55,588 nt of DNA, taken from contig CAJWAI010000005.1 of the NCBI GenBank assembly GCA_913020145.1, positions 1 through 55,588 on the forward strand, read 5' to 3'. The notes beneath the pieces are model-generated. The model did not search any database, was not told where the DNA came from, and was given only the letters and a program-made list of their open reading frames with translations. Shown here one piece after another: positions 8,375 to 18,260 of this stretch. Position numbers and translations under genes: made by a program. The stretch's first letter is position 1. Every line of letters starts with the position of its first letter. The stretch comes from an uncultured Gammaproteobacteria bacterium (lineage in GTDB: Bacteria; Pseudomonadota; Gammaproteobacteria; Magnimaribacterales; TMED112).

Positions 8375-10661
8375 TTAAAGAAGCAGCTGAGAAAGCAATA
8401 TCAGATATTATTTTTGTTGCCATACTTATTAAAGGTAATGCTTCAAGCTGATCTAGATCTCTTGGTATCACAATTGTATCTCCAGGATAAATCTGGGCTT
8501 GCCCAGAGAATATATTATTTCCTACTGGAGTAGATTCACCATTAGCCCTGATAATAAATGCTGCTCTTTTATCTGCAAAAGAAGTATAGCCACCTGATGC
8601 CTTTATATAATCGCTGTATTCCATATCATCATCAAAAATAAAAGATGATGAATTCAGTACTTCTCCTTGTACAGTAACTTCAACTGAAATAGCTGGAACC
8701 TCAATAATATCTCCATCTTTTAAAATAAAGTTTTTTATAATATCAGAGTCCTCTGAGAAATCTCCAGCGACTCTACCTGTAGGCTCAACTAAATCTGCTA
8801 ATTCTAGAATTGCCTCTATATCTATTGTGCCTCTTTCAGAAACATTTGTTGATTTCTGGACCAAAGAGTCCGTTAATATAGTTTTAGCTTCTCTTAAAGC
8901 TTTTATTTCCTTTTCCTTCACATCTTCCCTGTATAAACTAACGCCATCTGAAAATGAATTATCAAGAAAACCTCCTGATAAGATATATAACTCTTCCAGA
9001 ATTGTTGAACTTGATACAAGATACGTACCAGGGTTTCTAACTTCTCCAGTAATGGTGACCTCTATTAGATTCTGCCTTACTGGAGGGAATGAAATAGCTA
9101 CGAGATCGGAGGAATCAAAGATTAGATTGTATGAGTCTGAAGAACTTTCTTCTGTTGTAATAACAGAAACATTTTCTAAATCAATACTCTCAGTCCCACC
9201 TAGAAATAGATGTATCTGTTCAGGTGATAATTTCCCAATTACTGGAATACGGATATTGTTTCCAGGTAAAAAAATTTGAGCATAGTCTGAAAGTAAAGCA
9301 GGGTTTTCCTCCTCAAAAACTTCTGCAGCTTCTAAAATATCAGGGTCAGGATCTTCTCCTGAAGCTAAAGTCTGAACTTCATAAGAGTCTAAAATATAGT
9401 CTCTGTCATAGAAGAATAATTTAGAATTTTTAGTTGCTTTAAGACTTTTATATGAATCAGGATCAGCAAGAGAAAAGGCTGTTGTTTTTCTACTTAATCC
9501 ACCATTTAATTCTTGTTCATATACTGCATAAAATGGATATATGTCGCTAGAGAACCTAAGTTTTTTTAATAATTCAGTAAAATTCTCTCCTGATACAGGG
9601 AAATAGCCACTTGTAACTCCATTACCTCCTACAAACAAATCTTTATCATTACTTATGGCTTGCATGCCTACAAAAATTTCTAATAAATTTTTAGTTCCAA
9701 CTTTGTCATTGAATTTTGCTTGTAATGAATAACTTCTACTATTTTCAACTACTGTTGAAGTGATATTCGTGAAGTCAGCATTAGAGTTTAGGCCTAAAGC
9801 AAAATTTATTAAATCTTCATATTTATCAGAATCTTTATATTCATAAATCATTGGCCTTATAACTGAGCCACTTATTTCAACGAATTTTGAAGTACCACTA
9901 ACAACAATTGTATCTCCAGCAGAAACAGTTATATCATTAGTTCTATTTCCATCAACTAGCAAATCATATAAATCAAAAAGATGTTTATCGCCATTTGACT
10001 TAGTTAGATATATTTCTCTTAAAGAAGCATACTCTTTAACTCCACCAGCATAAGCGATAGCATTAGATATTGTAGTAAATGGATTAACTAAATAAGTTCC
10101 TGGAATATTAACTGCGCCAACAATAGTAATCTTTTTTGCACTTAAATTGCTTACTGATATATCAACATTTACCCCCACATAACTCTGTTCTACTATTGCC
10201 GATATCTTTTCTCTTGCTTCTTGTAAAGATTGATCGACTACTGTTATTGAACCTAATTCAGGGAATAGAATCGTTCCATCAAGACTCACTTTTAAACTAT
10301 ATCTAGCATCTTTAGCGCCAGATAATAAAACTGAAATTTCATCTTGTAACGATATTTTGTATCCATTTGGCACAGGAAGGTCTTGTGTAGGTGAAATTGT
10401 AGTAGGTGTCTTAGAAAAAAAATCGTAGCCAAACCTAGTTTCTTCTAACTCTAAAATTTTATCTTCTTTGGTTGATTTATCTTCAAGACTTTCTTCTTTG
10501 GCTGTTTCATCTTCAGATTCATCAAAAGAATTGTTCTGGAGAGCAACTAGCTGTTCTGGAGTTAAATTCTTAAGTAAATCAGGATCTAGATCCTCTAAAT
10601 TTAATTCTTGAGAAAATACAAAAAAACTAAAAAATGCTGCTAAAAATAGTCGTAAATGCAT
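8358..10661 (-). CDS. Polysaccharide export protein with multiple SLBB domains (Wza/GfcE-related, extended)
   Basis: Poly_export motif (YKISLQDEISVLLSGA...VSLDGTILFPELGSI) and repeated ITIVGAVNIPGTYLV / VTITGEVRNPGTYLV / VTVQGEVLNSSSF SLBB-type blocks. Confidence 0.87.
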   Translation of the reverse strand: MHLRLFLAAFFSFFVFSQELNLEDLDPDLLKNLTPEQLVALQNNSFDESEDETAKEESLEDKSTKEDKILELEETRFGYDFFSKTPTTISPTQDLPVPNGYKISLQDEISVLLSGAKDARYSLKVSLDGTILFPELGSITVVDQSLQEAREKISAIVEQSYVGVNVDISVSNLSAKKITIVGAVNIPGTYLVNPFTTISNAIAYAGGVKEYASLREIYLTKSNGDKHLFDLYDLLVDGNRTNDITVSAGDTIVVSGTSKFVEISGSVIRPMIYEYKDSDKYEDLINFALGLNSNADFTNITSTVVENSRSYSLQAKFNDKVGTKNLLEIFVGMQAISNDKDLFVGGNGVTSGYFPVSGENFTELLKKLRFSSDIYPFYAVYEQELNGGLSRKTTAFSLADPDSYKSLKATKNSKLFFYDRDYILDSYEVQTLASGEDPDPDILEAAEVFEEENPALLSDYAQIFLPGNNIRIPVIGKLSPEQIHLFLGGTESIDLENVSVITTEESSSDSYNLIFDSSDLVAISFPPVRQNLIEVTITGEVRNPGTYLVSSSTILEELYILSGGFLDNSFSDGVSLYREDVKEKEIKALREAKTILTDSLVQKSTNVSERGTIDIEAILELADLVEPTGRVAGDFSEDSDIIKNFILKDGDIIEVPAISVEVTVQGEVLNSSSFIFDDDMEYSDYIKASGGYTSFADKRAAFIIRANGESTPVGNNIFSGQAQIYPGDTIVIPRDLDQLEALPLISMATKIISDIAFSAASLNAIQD

Positions 10662-10729
10662 GCATAAATGATAGTCGAAATGGATTTGTAGAGCAATATA
10701 TTAGATTTAGAGCATCTCATAATTAGGAT

Positions 10730-12019
10730 TTAATTAGTTTTTTGAAAATAAGAGTTAACCAGATCAAAAATTCCAGTAATATTAATTTTTTTATCATTAT
10801 TTGATGGAATATTAAAGGTTGCAAAAACTTCCCCATTAGCAGAATGCTCTCCATTTTTAATAGCTACAAACACCAATTCATCAGCCAATATTATATTTTC
10901 ATAAAGGCCAGAAAAACTAGCGTCTTTTATATCTTCTGGGTATGTAAGAGTCACGAATAAGGATTTCTCTCTTTTATCAAGAATTCCAAATAATTTCACA
11001 TTATTCTGATCAGAAATGTCTGAAAGTACGCGATAGCCGTTTTCCATGTCTTCATCATTATCAAATTCTATTAGAAAATCTCTAGTCATCCTTGGCTGCA
11101 CTTCTTTAAAACTTATGTTTAATTTTTTTAAGAAAGTACTATGATTTTTTAATCTCCAATAAATCACAGGAGAGTCAAACTCTTTTTGGCTTAATCCAGT
11201 TGCAAAAATTAATTCATGTTTTGACAGATCAATATAATCTTTCACAATTTTTTCATATGTTTGAAGCATCTCCTTAAAAGGATCAAACTCGTTACCTATA
11301 TACCACGATGGGTTCGATCTTTTTGAAAATTCGCTATTGAAAAGATAATGATGTTGTATGTGCGCACCTGCATTAAAGAAAACTGTTGAAAAATTAGGAT
11401 TGTTTTCTTCAATAAGCTTTAAATGTATTTTGTGTATAAAAAAGTCAAGGAATAATGCTTTTCGCCAGGACTTACCAAAACTAGATAAGGCCATGCCAAT
11501 AAATTGAAAATAATCTTTTATTTTTATATATCTTAAAAAAATAAGGAAAATTGAAAAAATACTTTTTATAGTGATTCGGGACTCCGAATTATCATTAACT
11601 GTTTGCACTAGAATAGATTTAAGTAAATTACTAAAAAAATTTCCATCCGTATCAGTATCAGTCCATGGATCAGGTATAAAATATGCTGGTTTTTTTAAAG
11701 AATTTTTTACATTCATTGCTGATAAAACACCTACACTGAAACCTTGATTTTCAATCTTCTCAAATATTTGATCTAAATTTGAATTAACCATATCCCCAAG
11801 CCTAAAAATTTTATGTTCTTCAAAATTTTTTCCTGTATGTACACTTACCCACTGTATCCAGGGCTCTAATTCATGGTATTCAAACTCAGAAAACGTATTT
11901 GCATGATTAAGCTTATAAAGTGATTGTAAATTTGGAAATTTATCTGGGTATTTTTCCAAATATTTTTTTATAAGATCAAAATTAATCTCATTAAGCTCAA
12001 TTAGTAAAAGTTTTTTCAT
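10730..12019 (-). CDS. Hypothetical protein, probable degenerate alkaline-phosphatase-superfamily fold
   Basis: LLLIELNEINFDLI N-terminus, WVSVHTGKN and FNAGAHIQHHY resemble AP-superfamily metal motifs, but the canonical DHG motif is not recognisable. Confidence 0.5.
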   Translation of the reverse strand: MKKLLLIELNEINFDLIKKYLEKYPDKFPNLQSLYKLNHANTFSEFEYHELEPWIQWVSVHTGKNFEEHKIFRLGDMVNSNLDQIFEKIENQGFSVGVLSAMNVKNSLKKPAYFIPDPWTDTDTDGNFFSNLLKSILVQTVNDNSESRITIKSIFSIFLIFLRYIKIKDYFQFIGMALSSFGKSWRKALFLDFFIHKIHLKLIEENNPNFSTVFFNAGAHIQHHYLFNSEFSKRSNPSWYIGNEFDPFKEMLQTYEKIVKDYIDLSKHELIFATGLSQKEFDSPVIYWRLKNHSTFLKKLNISFKEVQPRMTRDFLIEFDNDEDMENGYRVLSDISDQNNVKLFGILDKREKSLFVTLTYPEDIKDASFSGLYENIILADELVFVAIKNGEHSANGEVFATFNIPSNNDKKINITGIFDLVNSYFQKTN

Positions 12020-12066
12020 TTAACTCAGTGTTTTAAAACAAACATAAAAACATATTATAAAAAAAT

Positions 12067-13257
12067 CTATCTAGTTATGCTTTGACGTATATCTCTTACC
12101 GCATATTTAGTAGAAAGCTCCTCTTTGATATACCTTTTTAGAACTTTTGAATCTATTATGCCATTTTCAATATCTTTGCTTAAATCTTTAATAATTTCTA
12201 CAGCTTCATCATCCTTATTTCCCAAATATGTTCTTCCAAAGCCCTTTTGATTAATTAAATTTACTATATCTCCTTGGCCGCAAAGTCCGAAAACTGGCAA
12301 TCCAGAACTAATGTACTGTAAAAATTTTCCCGGTATATTGTGAGTCGTATGTCTTTTATCAAGAGAGAAAATTCCTAGAAAACATCTCTTGCATAAAGCA
12401 TCCATATATTTATGATCTAGTGAATCAAGAATAATTAGATTTTTGAGACCTTGAATGTCAGAGTAATTTTTTACACTATTTCTATCAGAATCTTTTAACC
12501 CCACCAATAAGAATACAAATTCATCCTGATCTTGCATCTTATTAATTATCTTTAGAAGAAGTTCCTGATCTTGTGCTAAGCCTAAGTTACCTGCATAAAG
12601 TAATACTTTTTTATTTTTTGGAATTTTTTCAGAAATTATATTAGGTAAATTAATATCTAATGAATTAGAGTCGTACCAAGTTCTTAAAATACGAATTTTT
12701 TTAGAAATACTAGGCATATTATCAAAATGACTTCTATTGCCCTCAGTTTGTATAGCTATGACGTCAGCTGTTCTGTATTGTAGGCTTTCAAATGAACGAA
12801 GGACCTTATGTTGAAGACTATTTTTTTTCAGGACTTGCAAATCTACTGCCCACTGAGGAAAAATATCTCTTAAAATTAAATATTTGTGTGCTTTCTTAAA
12901 AAAATTTAGCAACTTTATTATAGGAGCCCAAAATATTGTTGGTGAATACCAAATTAAAACATCAAAATAGGAATGTTTTCTTATTCTTAATATAACTAGT
13001 AATGCTTTAAAACTAATTGATAGCTCAATAAAAAATCTTTTTATTAATGATTTATTCTTAGCTTTTGCATCTACATTAAGGCTGTGAATTTGAACATTAT
13101 TGAGATCATCAAAACTAGAACTATTAGCGTACTTATAAAGTGTAAATACATCGATAGTTTCTGAAGACTTGCTTAATTCTCTAACTAAATCTGACATGTG
13201 ACGACCAGCAGAGTTCTTGTCATGCTCAAAATATTCAGTAAATATTCCTATCTTCAT
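12067..13257 (-). CDS. Glycosyltransferase family 4 (GT-B)
   Basis: GIFTEYFEHDKNSAGRHMSDLVREL N-terminus; VLLYAGNLGLAQDQELLL and PGKFLQYISSGLPVFGL C-terminal motifs. Confidence 0.85.
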   Translation of the reverse strand: MKIGIFTEYFEHDKNSAGRHMSDLVRELSKSSETIDVFTLYKYANSSSFDDLNNVQIHSLNVDAKAKNKSLIKRFFIELSISFKALLVILRIRKHSYFDVLIWYSPTIFWAPIIKLLNFFKKAHKYLILRDIFPQWAVDLQVLKKNSLQHKVLRSFESLQYRTADVIAIQTEGNRSHFDNMPSISKKIRILRTWYDSNSLDINLPNIISEKIPKNKKVLLYAGNLGLAQDQELLLKIINKMQDQDEFVFLLVGLKDSDRNSVKNYSDIQGLKNLIILDSLDHKYMDALCKRCFLGIFSLDKRHTTHNIPGKFLQYISSGLPVFGLCGQGDIVNLINQKGFGRTYLGNKDDEAVEIIKDLSKDIENGIIDSKVLKRYIKEELSTKYAVRDIRQSITR

Positions 13258-13288
13258 AAAATTATTTTCTAAGTAATTTAACTAATCT

Positions 13289-14065
13289 CTAAGTAAAATC
13301 TCTTTCTTTTTTACCTTTCTTATCAGTGAATTTCTTTGACCTCCATAGTGCACTATGAGGATTTTCGACTGTTACATTTTTAGAAGATCTGGGTGCAAGA
13401 GTGTAGTAATACAGAATTATTGATTTTCTTAATTCGTTTTCCGGAAAGTTAAGAGGATTTGGTAATCCATGATAGCTTTTGTCATGAGTATCAAAGATTA
13501 CACACCTATTAAAAATTGGAGGAATTGCTGAATAAAGATCTTTTCCATCATTATCATAAATTCCGAACTCACCACCCCAATGAGGTTTCCAATTTTTATT
13601 GAGGTATAGCAATAAATTGACTCTTCTATTTAATCCTGTTGCATCATGGTAATTTCCATCAACATGCACATCTAAAAGGCCATCCTTAGGTGTAACGTTT
13701 AAACCACCGCCAGTAAAATATGGATCAGGTATTAGTTTTGGGATATTCAGTTTATTGCTTATAGCTCTGAGAATAGGAGCTGAATTAAAAACTCTAATTA
13801 CATCAACTATTCCTTCTGGAATATCAAATTCAGAACTCCAATTAGTCCTTGATTTTATTTCGATGCCTTTATCATTTGAATGTTCCCATTGAGAATTATC
13901 TAGATCTGGAAATGAATCATGAACAAGATCTATAAAACTATCCTTGAGAAAATTATCTATAACAATATGTTGGTAAGGATAAGAAAAATATTCTTTATCT
14001 TTTGAAGCATTATCTATTTTCTTCGAAATAGAATCTGCATGAGATTTAAGTTCCTTTTGATTCAT
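13289..14065 (-). CDS. 2-oxoglutarate/Fe(II)-dependent oxygenase (prolyl-4-hydroxylase-like)
   Basis: HxD (DVHVDGNYHD), distal His (DKSYHGLPNPL) and downstream Arg (LRKSIILYYY). Confidence 0.8.
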   Translation of the reverse strand: MNQKELKSHADSISKKIDNASKDKEYFSYPYQHIVIDNFLKDSFIDLVHDSFPDLDNSQWEHSNDKGIEIKSRTNWSSEFDIPEGIVDVIRVFNSAPILRAISNKLNIPKLIPDPYFTGGGLNVTPKDGLLDVHVDGNYHDATGLNRRVNLLLYLNKNWKPHWGGEFGIYDNDGKDLYSAIPPIFNRCVIFDTHDKSYHGLPNPLNFPENELRKSIILYYYTLAPRSSKNVTVENPHSALWRSKKFTDKKGKKERDFT

Positions 14066-14078
14066 ATAAATTAGTTAT

Positions 14079-15206
14079 TTAGACATCTTTATGCCATACA
14101 TTTTGATTAACTAAATCAATATTACCCAAGATTATTCTTATAATCTTTTCAGAGACATTATTTACATTGTAATCTTTAACTATTTCTAGATCTCTTTTGT
14201 TGCCTCTTGATTGATTTTTAGTTATTTGAAGAGCATTGATTATCTTATCCAACGATAGCCCTACTGACATGACAGCACCCTCTTCCATTCCCTCTGGTCT
14301 TTCATGTGAAATTCTTAAATTTAATGCAGGGAAGTTAAGAATAGAACTCTCTTCCGTTATTGTTCCGCTATCTGAGAGAACGCACCTAGAATTAATTTGC
14401 AGAGAGCAATAATCAGAAAAACTAAAAGGTTCTAAAAAACTTATATCATCAGAAAAATTAAAATTAGATTCTTCTATTTTTTTCTTAGCTCGTGGATGTG
14501 TTGAGACAATTACAGGTAGTGAAAATTCTTCAACGAGTTTATTTAAGATTTTAGGTACTTTCGTAAGCTTTTCCTCATAGTCAAGATTCTCTTCCCTATG
14601 TAGACTAACTAGAAAGAAATTGTTCTTTTCAATTTTTAATTTACTAAGTACCTTCGAATCTTCTATTTTCTTTGAATAAAAATCTAAAACTTCCTTCATA
14701 GGACTTCCAGTATTTATGACCATATTTTTATCAAAACCTTCACTTAAGAGATATTGTCTTGCTATTTCAGAATAAGTCAGATTGATATCAGATATAACAT
14801 CAACAATTCTTCTATTAATTTCTTCAGGAACTCGGAAATCAAAGCAGCGGTTACCAGCTTCCATATGAAAAATAGGAATCTTTCTTCTTTTAGCTGGTAT
14901 AGCACTTAATGAGCTGTTTGTGTCACCAAGAATCAATACAGCATCTGGCTTTATTTTTTCTAAATGTGTATCTATTTTCTCAATTACAGAAGAAATTGTC
15001 TTCATAGGTGACTTTCCTGCAGCATCAAGATAGATATCGGGTTCTCTTATATCTAAGTCCTTAAAAAAAATTTCATTCAGATTAAAATCATAATTTTGAC
15101 CTGTATGAACAAGAGTGTGAGTAAAATTCTCATCAAGTTTAGGTATAACTCTTGATAACCGTATGATTTCAGGCCTCGTGCCTACTATTGTCATTACTTT
15201 AATCAT
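14079..15206 (-). CDS. UDP-N-acetylglucosamine 2-epimerase family (WecB/WbjD/WbvD-like)
   Basis: VGTRPEIIRLSRVIPKL, HTGQNYD, HMEAGNRCFDFRVPEEINRRIVD, SDSGTITEESSIL. Confidence 0.92.
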   Translation of the reverse strand: MIKVMTIVGTRPEIIRLSRVIPKLDENFTHTLVHTGQNYDFNLNEIFFKDLDIREPDIYLDAAGKSPMKTISSVIEKIDTHLEKIKPDAVLILGDTNSSLSAIPAKRRKIPIFHMEAGNRCFDFRVPEEINRRIVDVISDINLTYSEIARQYLLSEGFDKNMVINTGSPMKEVLDFYSKKIEDSKVLSKLKIEKNNFFLVSLHREENLDYEEKLTKVPKILNKLVEEFSLPVIVSTHPRAKKKIEESNFNFSDDISFLEPFSFSDYCSLQINSRCVLSDSGTITEESSILNFPALNLRISHERPEGMEEGAVMSVGLSLDKIINALQITKNQSRGNKRDLEIVKDYNVNNVSEKIIRIILGNIDLVNQNVWHKDV

Positions 15207-16218
15207 TAAGATTTTCCTGAATGTAAGGTAGTTTAAGGAGCAGATCTACTATTTCATCAACATTTAGCCTAACTGTATTATGTGAATTATATTCTTCATA
15301 ATCTTTTAGCCCTAAATCTCCCTTCTCAAAAAATTCATCATAATTAAGGTTACGTGCGTCCATAGGAGCTCTGAAGAAATTATCCTGTTCTTCTGCTTTT
15401 GATCTTTCTTCTGTCCCTAAAAGGGTTTCATAAATTTTTTCTCCATGCCTTGTGCCAATTATTTTAATTTCTGATTCCTTCTTAAAAATTTTCATTAAAG
15501 CTAATGCTAAATCTTGAATAGTTGATGCAGGAGATTTCTGAACAAAGATATCTCCATTTTCCATATTTGAGAACGCATGCAAAACTAAATTTACTGAATC
15601 TTCAAGAGACATTAAGAATCTTGTCATGTCTGGGTTAGTGATAGTTATAGGTTTACCTGCTTTTATTTGTTCTGTGAATAAAGGAATGACAGACCCCCTT
15701 GATGCCATTACATTTCCATAACGAGTTGCGCAGATTTTGGTATTTGTTCCTTCTAATTTTCTTGCATTAGAAATCATAATTTTTTCCATCATTGCTTTTG
15801 TCATACCCATTACATTGATTGGGTAAACAGCTTTGTCTGTGCTTAATACTATTACTCTTTTTACATCGTTCTTTATTGCTGCTGTAAGTGCATTATTCGC
15901 TCCAATGATGTTTGTCTTGACTGCTTCAAGAGGAAAAAACTCGCAAGAAGGAACTTGTTTTAAAGCAGCAGCATGGAAAACAAAATCTACTCCTTCCATA
16001 GCTGAATGAATGCTCTCATAATCTCTAACATCGCCTAGAAAAAATTTGACTCGATCATCTAAATGTTCAAGTCGCATATCATTTTGCTTTTTTTCATCCC
16101 TACTAAAAATTCTTAGCTCACTAAAATCTGAAGATATAAATTTTTTGAGCACAGCATTACCAAAAGATCCAGTACCTCCAGTGATTAATAATTTTTTATC
16201 TTTAAATAAATCTTTCAT
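15199..16218 (-). CDS. UDP-N-acetylglucosamine 4,6-dehydratase/5-epimerase family (CapD/WbjB/WbvB-like SDR)
   Basis: LLITGGTGSFGNAVLKKF, HAAALKQVPSCEFFPLEAVKTN, MGMTKAMMEKIM, ATRYGNVMASRGSVIPLF. Confidence 0.92.
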   Translation of the reverse strand: MKDLFKDKKLLITGGTGSFGNAVLKKFISSDFSELRIFSRDEKKQNDMRLEHLDDRVKFFLGDVRDYESIHSAMEGVDFVFHAAALKQVPSCEFFPLEAVKTNIIGANNALTAAIKNDVKRVIVLSTDKAVYPINVMGMTKAMMEKIMISNARKLEGTNTKICATRYGNVMASRGSVIPLFTEQIKAGKPITITNPDMTRFLMSLEDSVNLVLHAFSNMENGDIFVQKSPASTIQDLALALMKIFKKESEIKIIGTRHGEKIYETLLGTEERSKAEEQDNFFRAPMDARNLNYDEFFEKGDLGLKDYEEYNSHNTVRLNVDEIVDLLLKLPYIQENLND

Positions 16219-16221
16219 AAT

Positions 16222-17073
16222 TTAATTAAAATTTTTCATAGATTCTATCATAATCTCCCACTCTGATACTTGTATATTCGTTGCTTGCAGGAATTTTTCA
16301 GAGCTAAGACTTCTATCAATTTTAACTTCATCAGAAGGCTCTATTTTTATAGTTTTCTGATATGTCTTCTTAATTAAATTTAATAAATCATATTTTGATA
16401 TAGGCTTTGAAGAGACATGATATAGTCCAGAAAGATCTTCATGGTAAAGAATAATTTTTTCTATGACACTAGATAGCTCGAGAGTAGTCAATCCAGAAAA
16501 AATAGCATTTGTATAACCATAAATTTTGCCTTCTTGCGATAAAAACCACTCTAATAATGATTCTTTAGAATTAATTTCAGGACCAATTATAGAAGTTCTT
16601 AAAGTAAGCGAAGTCTTACCATGAATTTCTCCAATGTATTTTGATTTTCCATAGAGATCTTCAGCATCTGAAAGATCTGTTTCTAAATAATTTCCTTTTC
16701 TGCCTGAAAAAACACAATCTGTACTTATTTGAATCATTCTAATACCTTCTTGATTGCAAAAATAGTGTAACTTATGTGGAAATATTGAATTAATAGGTAA
16801 TACCTTAAGAGGGTCTTGAGCATCATTTAGCTGTTTAATCAGTCCCACACAATTTATTATCACATCAGGCTTATAAGGTTTGATTGTCTCAAAGAACTCT
16901 TCGTCATTCTTTACATCAAGGTTTTCTAAGTGTATGTAGTTTAATTGTTCGTGCTCTTTGAGCTCATTTCTTCTGGAAGTGCCTATCACAGCTAAATTAT
17001 CATTTTTAGATAAGCTCCTAAGCAAAGTGCTGCCTAACATGCCAGTGATACCTACAATTAATATTCTTAACAT
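16222..17073 (-). CDS. RmlD-like sugar-nucleotide 4-reductase (WbvR-like)
   Basis: ILIVGITGMLGSTLL; STDCVFSGRKGNYLE; DLYGKSKYIGE. 283 aa, with no C-terminal cupin domain of the WbjC/CapF type. Confidence 0.82.
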   Translation of the reverse strand: MLRILIVGITGMLGSTLLRSLSKNDNLAVIGTSRRNELKEHEQLNYIHLENLDVKNDEEFFETIKPYKPDVIINCVGLIKQLNDAQDPLKVLPINSIFPHKLHYFCNQEGIRMIQISTDCVFSGRKGNYLETDLSDAEDLYGKSKYIGEIHGKTSLTLRTSIIGPEINSKESLLEWFLSQEGKIYGYTNAIFSGLTTLELSSVIEKIILYHEDLSGLYHVSSKPISKYDLLNLIKKTYQKTIKIEPSDEVKIDRSLSSEKFLQATNIQVSEWEIMIESMKNFN

Positions 17074-17093
17074 AAAAAAAATTAATAACTTAT

Positions 17094-18260
17094 TTAATCA
17101 TTACCCCTAAAAATAAAATCCCAAGACATTTTAGCTGAATTATGCCAAGAAAAATTTTTAGCCCTTGAGAACGATGCATTACAATGATCAATTAATTTAT
17201 CTAAATTATTTAGCTCCTTTAAAATTTTATCTGCTGCAGTTTCTATTTCTTGAATATCTATATACAAATCATGCTCTCCAATAATTTCAGGTATGCAAGA
17301 GGTTTTAGTAGCAAATATAGGTAGTCCTGAAGCCATACCTTCAACAAGAATCATGCCAAATGTTTCTAATGAAGAAACAAACAAATATAAATCAGTTTGA
17401 TCATGTAAGACTGAAATTAATTCTTTTTTATTTAAATCTTCATAAAGTTTAATTTCATCTTTTAAAGATAAGTCTTCAACACACTTTAAAATCTTAGTTT
17501 TAAATGGTCCTTTAGAGATGACTAGATTTAAATTAAAGGCCAAACCTTTATCTTTCAGTTTCCTGAATACCTTAAGAAGTGGAATATGATTCTTATACTT
17601 AAAAGCACTAGCAACATAGGTAAAACTAAGACATTCTTTTTGTTTAATTTTCTTTTGAAGCAGTCCTATTTTTTTTTCTAATTTAGATTGATCAATAAAA
17701 AAATCATCATCAATTCCATGATTAATAACCAGGTAATCTTTTCTTGAAGCTTTCTGCTCATAAATAACTTCCATAGAGTTAATGCTGTGGAAAATATGCT
17801 TTGAAGATTTTGATGAAGAAAGCTTTAAAGATTCTTTTAAAACTTTATTCTTTAATCTTTCAGAAAGGCTTGAGCTGAATAAACTAGATTTTGCAAAAGG
17901 TAAGATATTTTGAAAAATAATAGTTGAATTAGGGTGTCTAAAAAAAAGTAGGCCTCCTGGGCAAAAAACAATATCTGGCTTACTTTTAAAACATATAAAC
18001 CTAAAAAATAATATTTTCCAAATAAATTTCATTGGAAAAGGAAGATTAAATAGAAAGCTAGATTTATATATAAAATAATTATTTTTTGGTAAATCTGCAA
18101 GATATCTTTTATCTACCCAAATGGTGTAAATAATATTATCTGATGGAGCTCTAGCTAAGAGATTATTGAGATGGGTTATGCCTCCACCAGAGCCAATATT
18201 GCTTGCGTCTACATAGACAGAAATATTTTTTTTATTTCTTTTTTCTAGTAAGCTGCGCAT
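17094..18260 (-). CDS. Glycosyltransferase, GT1/GT4 type
   Basis: SFTYVASAFKYKNHIPLLKVF and SSLETFGMILVEGMASGLPIFATKTSCIPEII. The SD GGAGAGGGG precedes ATG at 18260, so the ORF-track start at 18278 is probably too long. Confidence 0.85.
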   Translation of the reverse strand: MRSLLEKRNKKNISVYVDASNIGSGGGITHLNNLLARAPSDNIIYTIWVDKRYLADLPKNNYFIYKSSFLFNLPFPMKFIWKILFFRFICFKSKPDIVFCPGGLLFFRHPNSTIIFQNILPFAKSSLFSSSLSERLKNKVLKESLKLSSSKSSKHIFHSINSMEVIYEQKASRKDYLVINHGIDDDFFIDQSKLEKKIGLLQKKIKQKECLSFTYVASAFKYKNHIPLLKVFRKLKDKGLAFNLNLVISKGPFKTKILKCVEDLSLKDEIKLYEDLNKKELISVLHDQTDLYLFVSSLETFGMILVEGMASGLPIFATKTSCIPEIIGEHDLYIDIQEIETAADKILKELNNLDKLIDHCNASFSRAKNFSWHNSAKMSWDFIFRGND

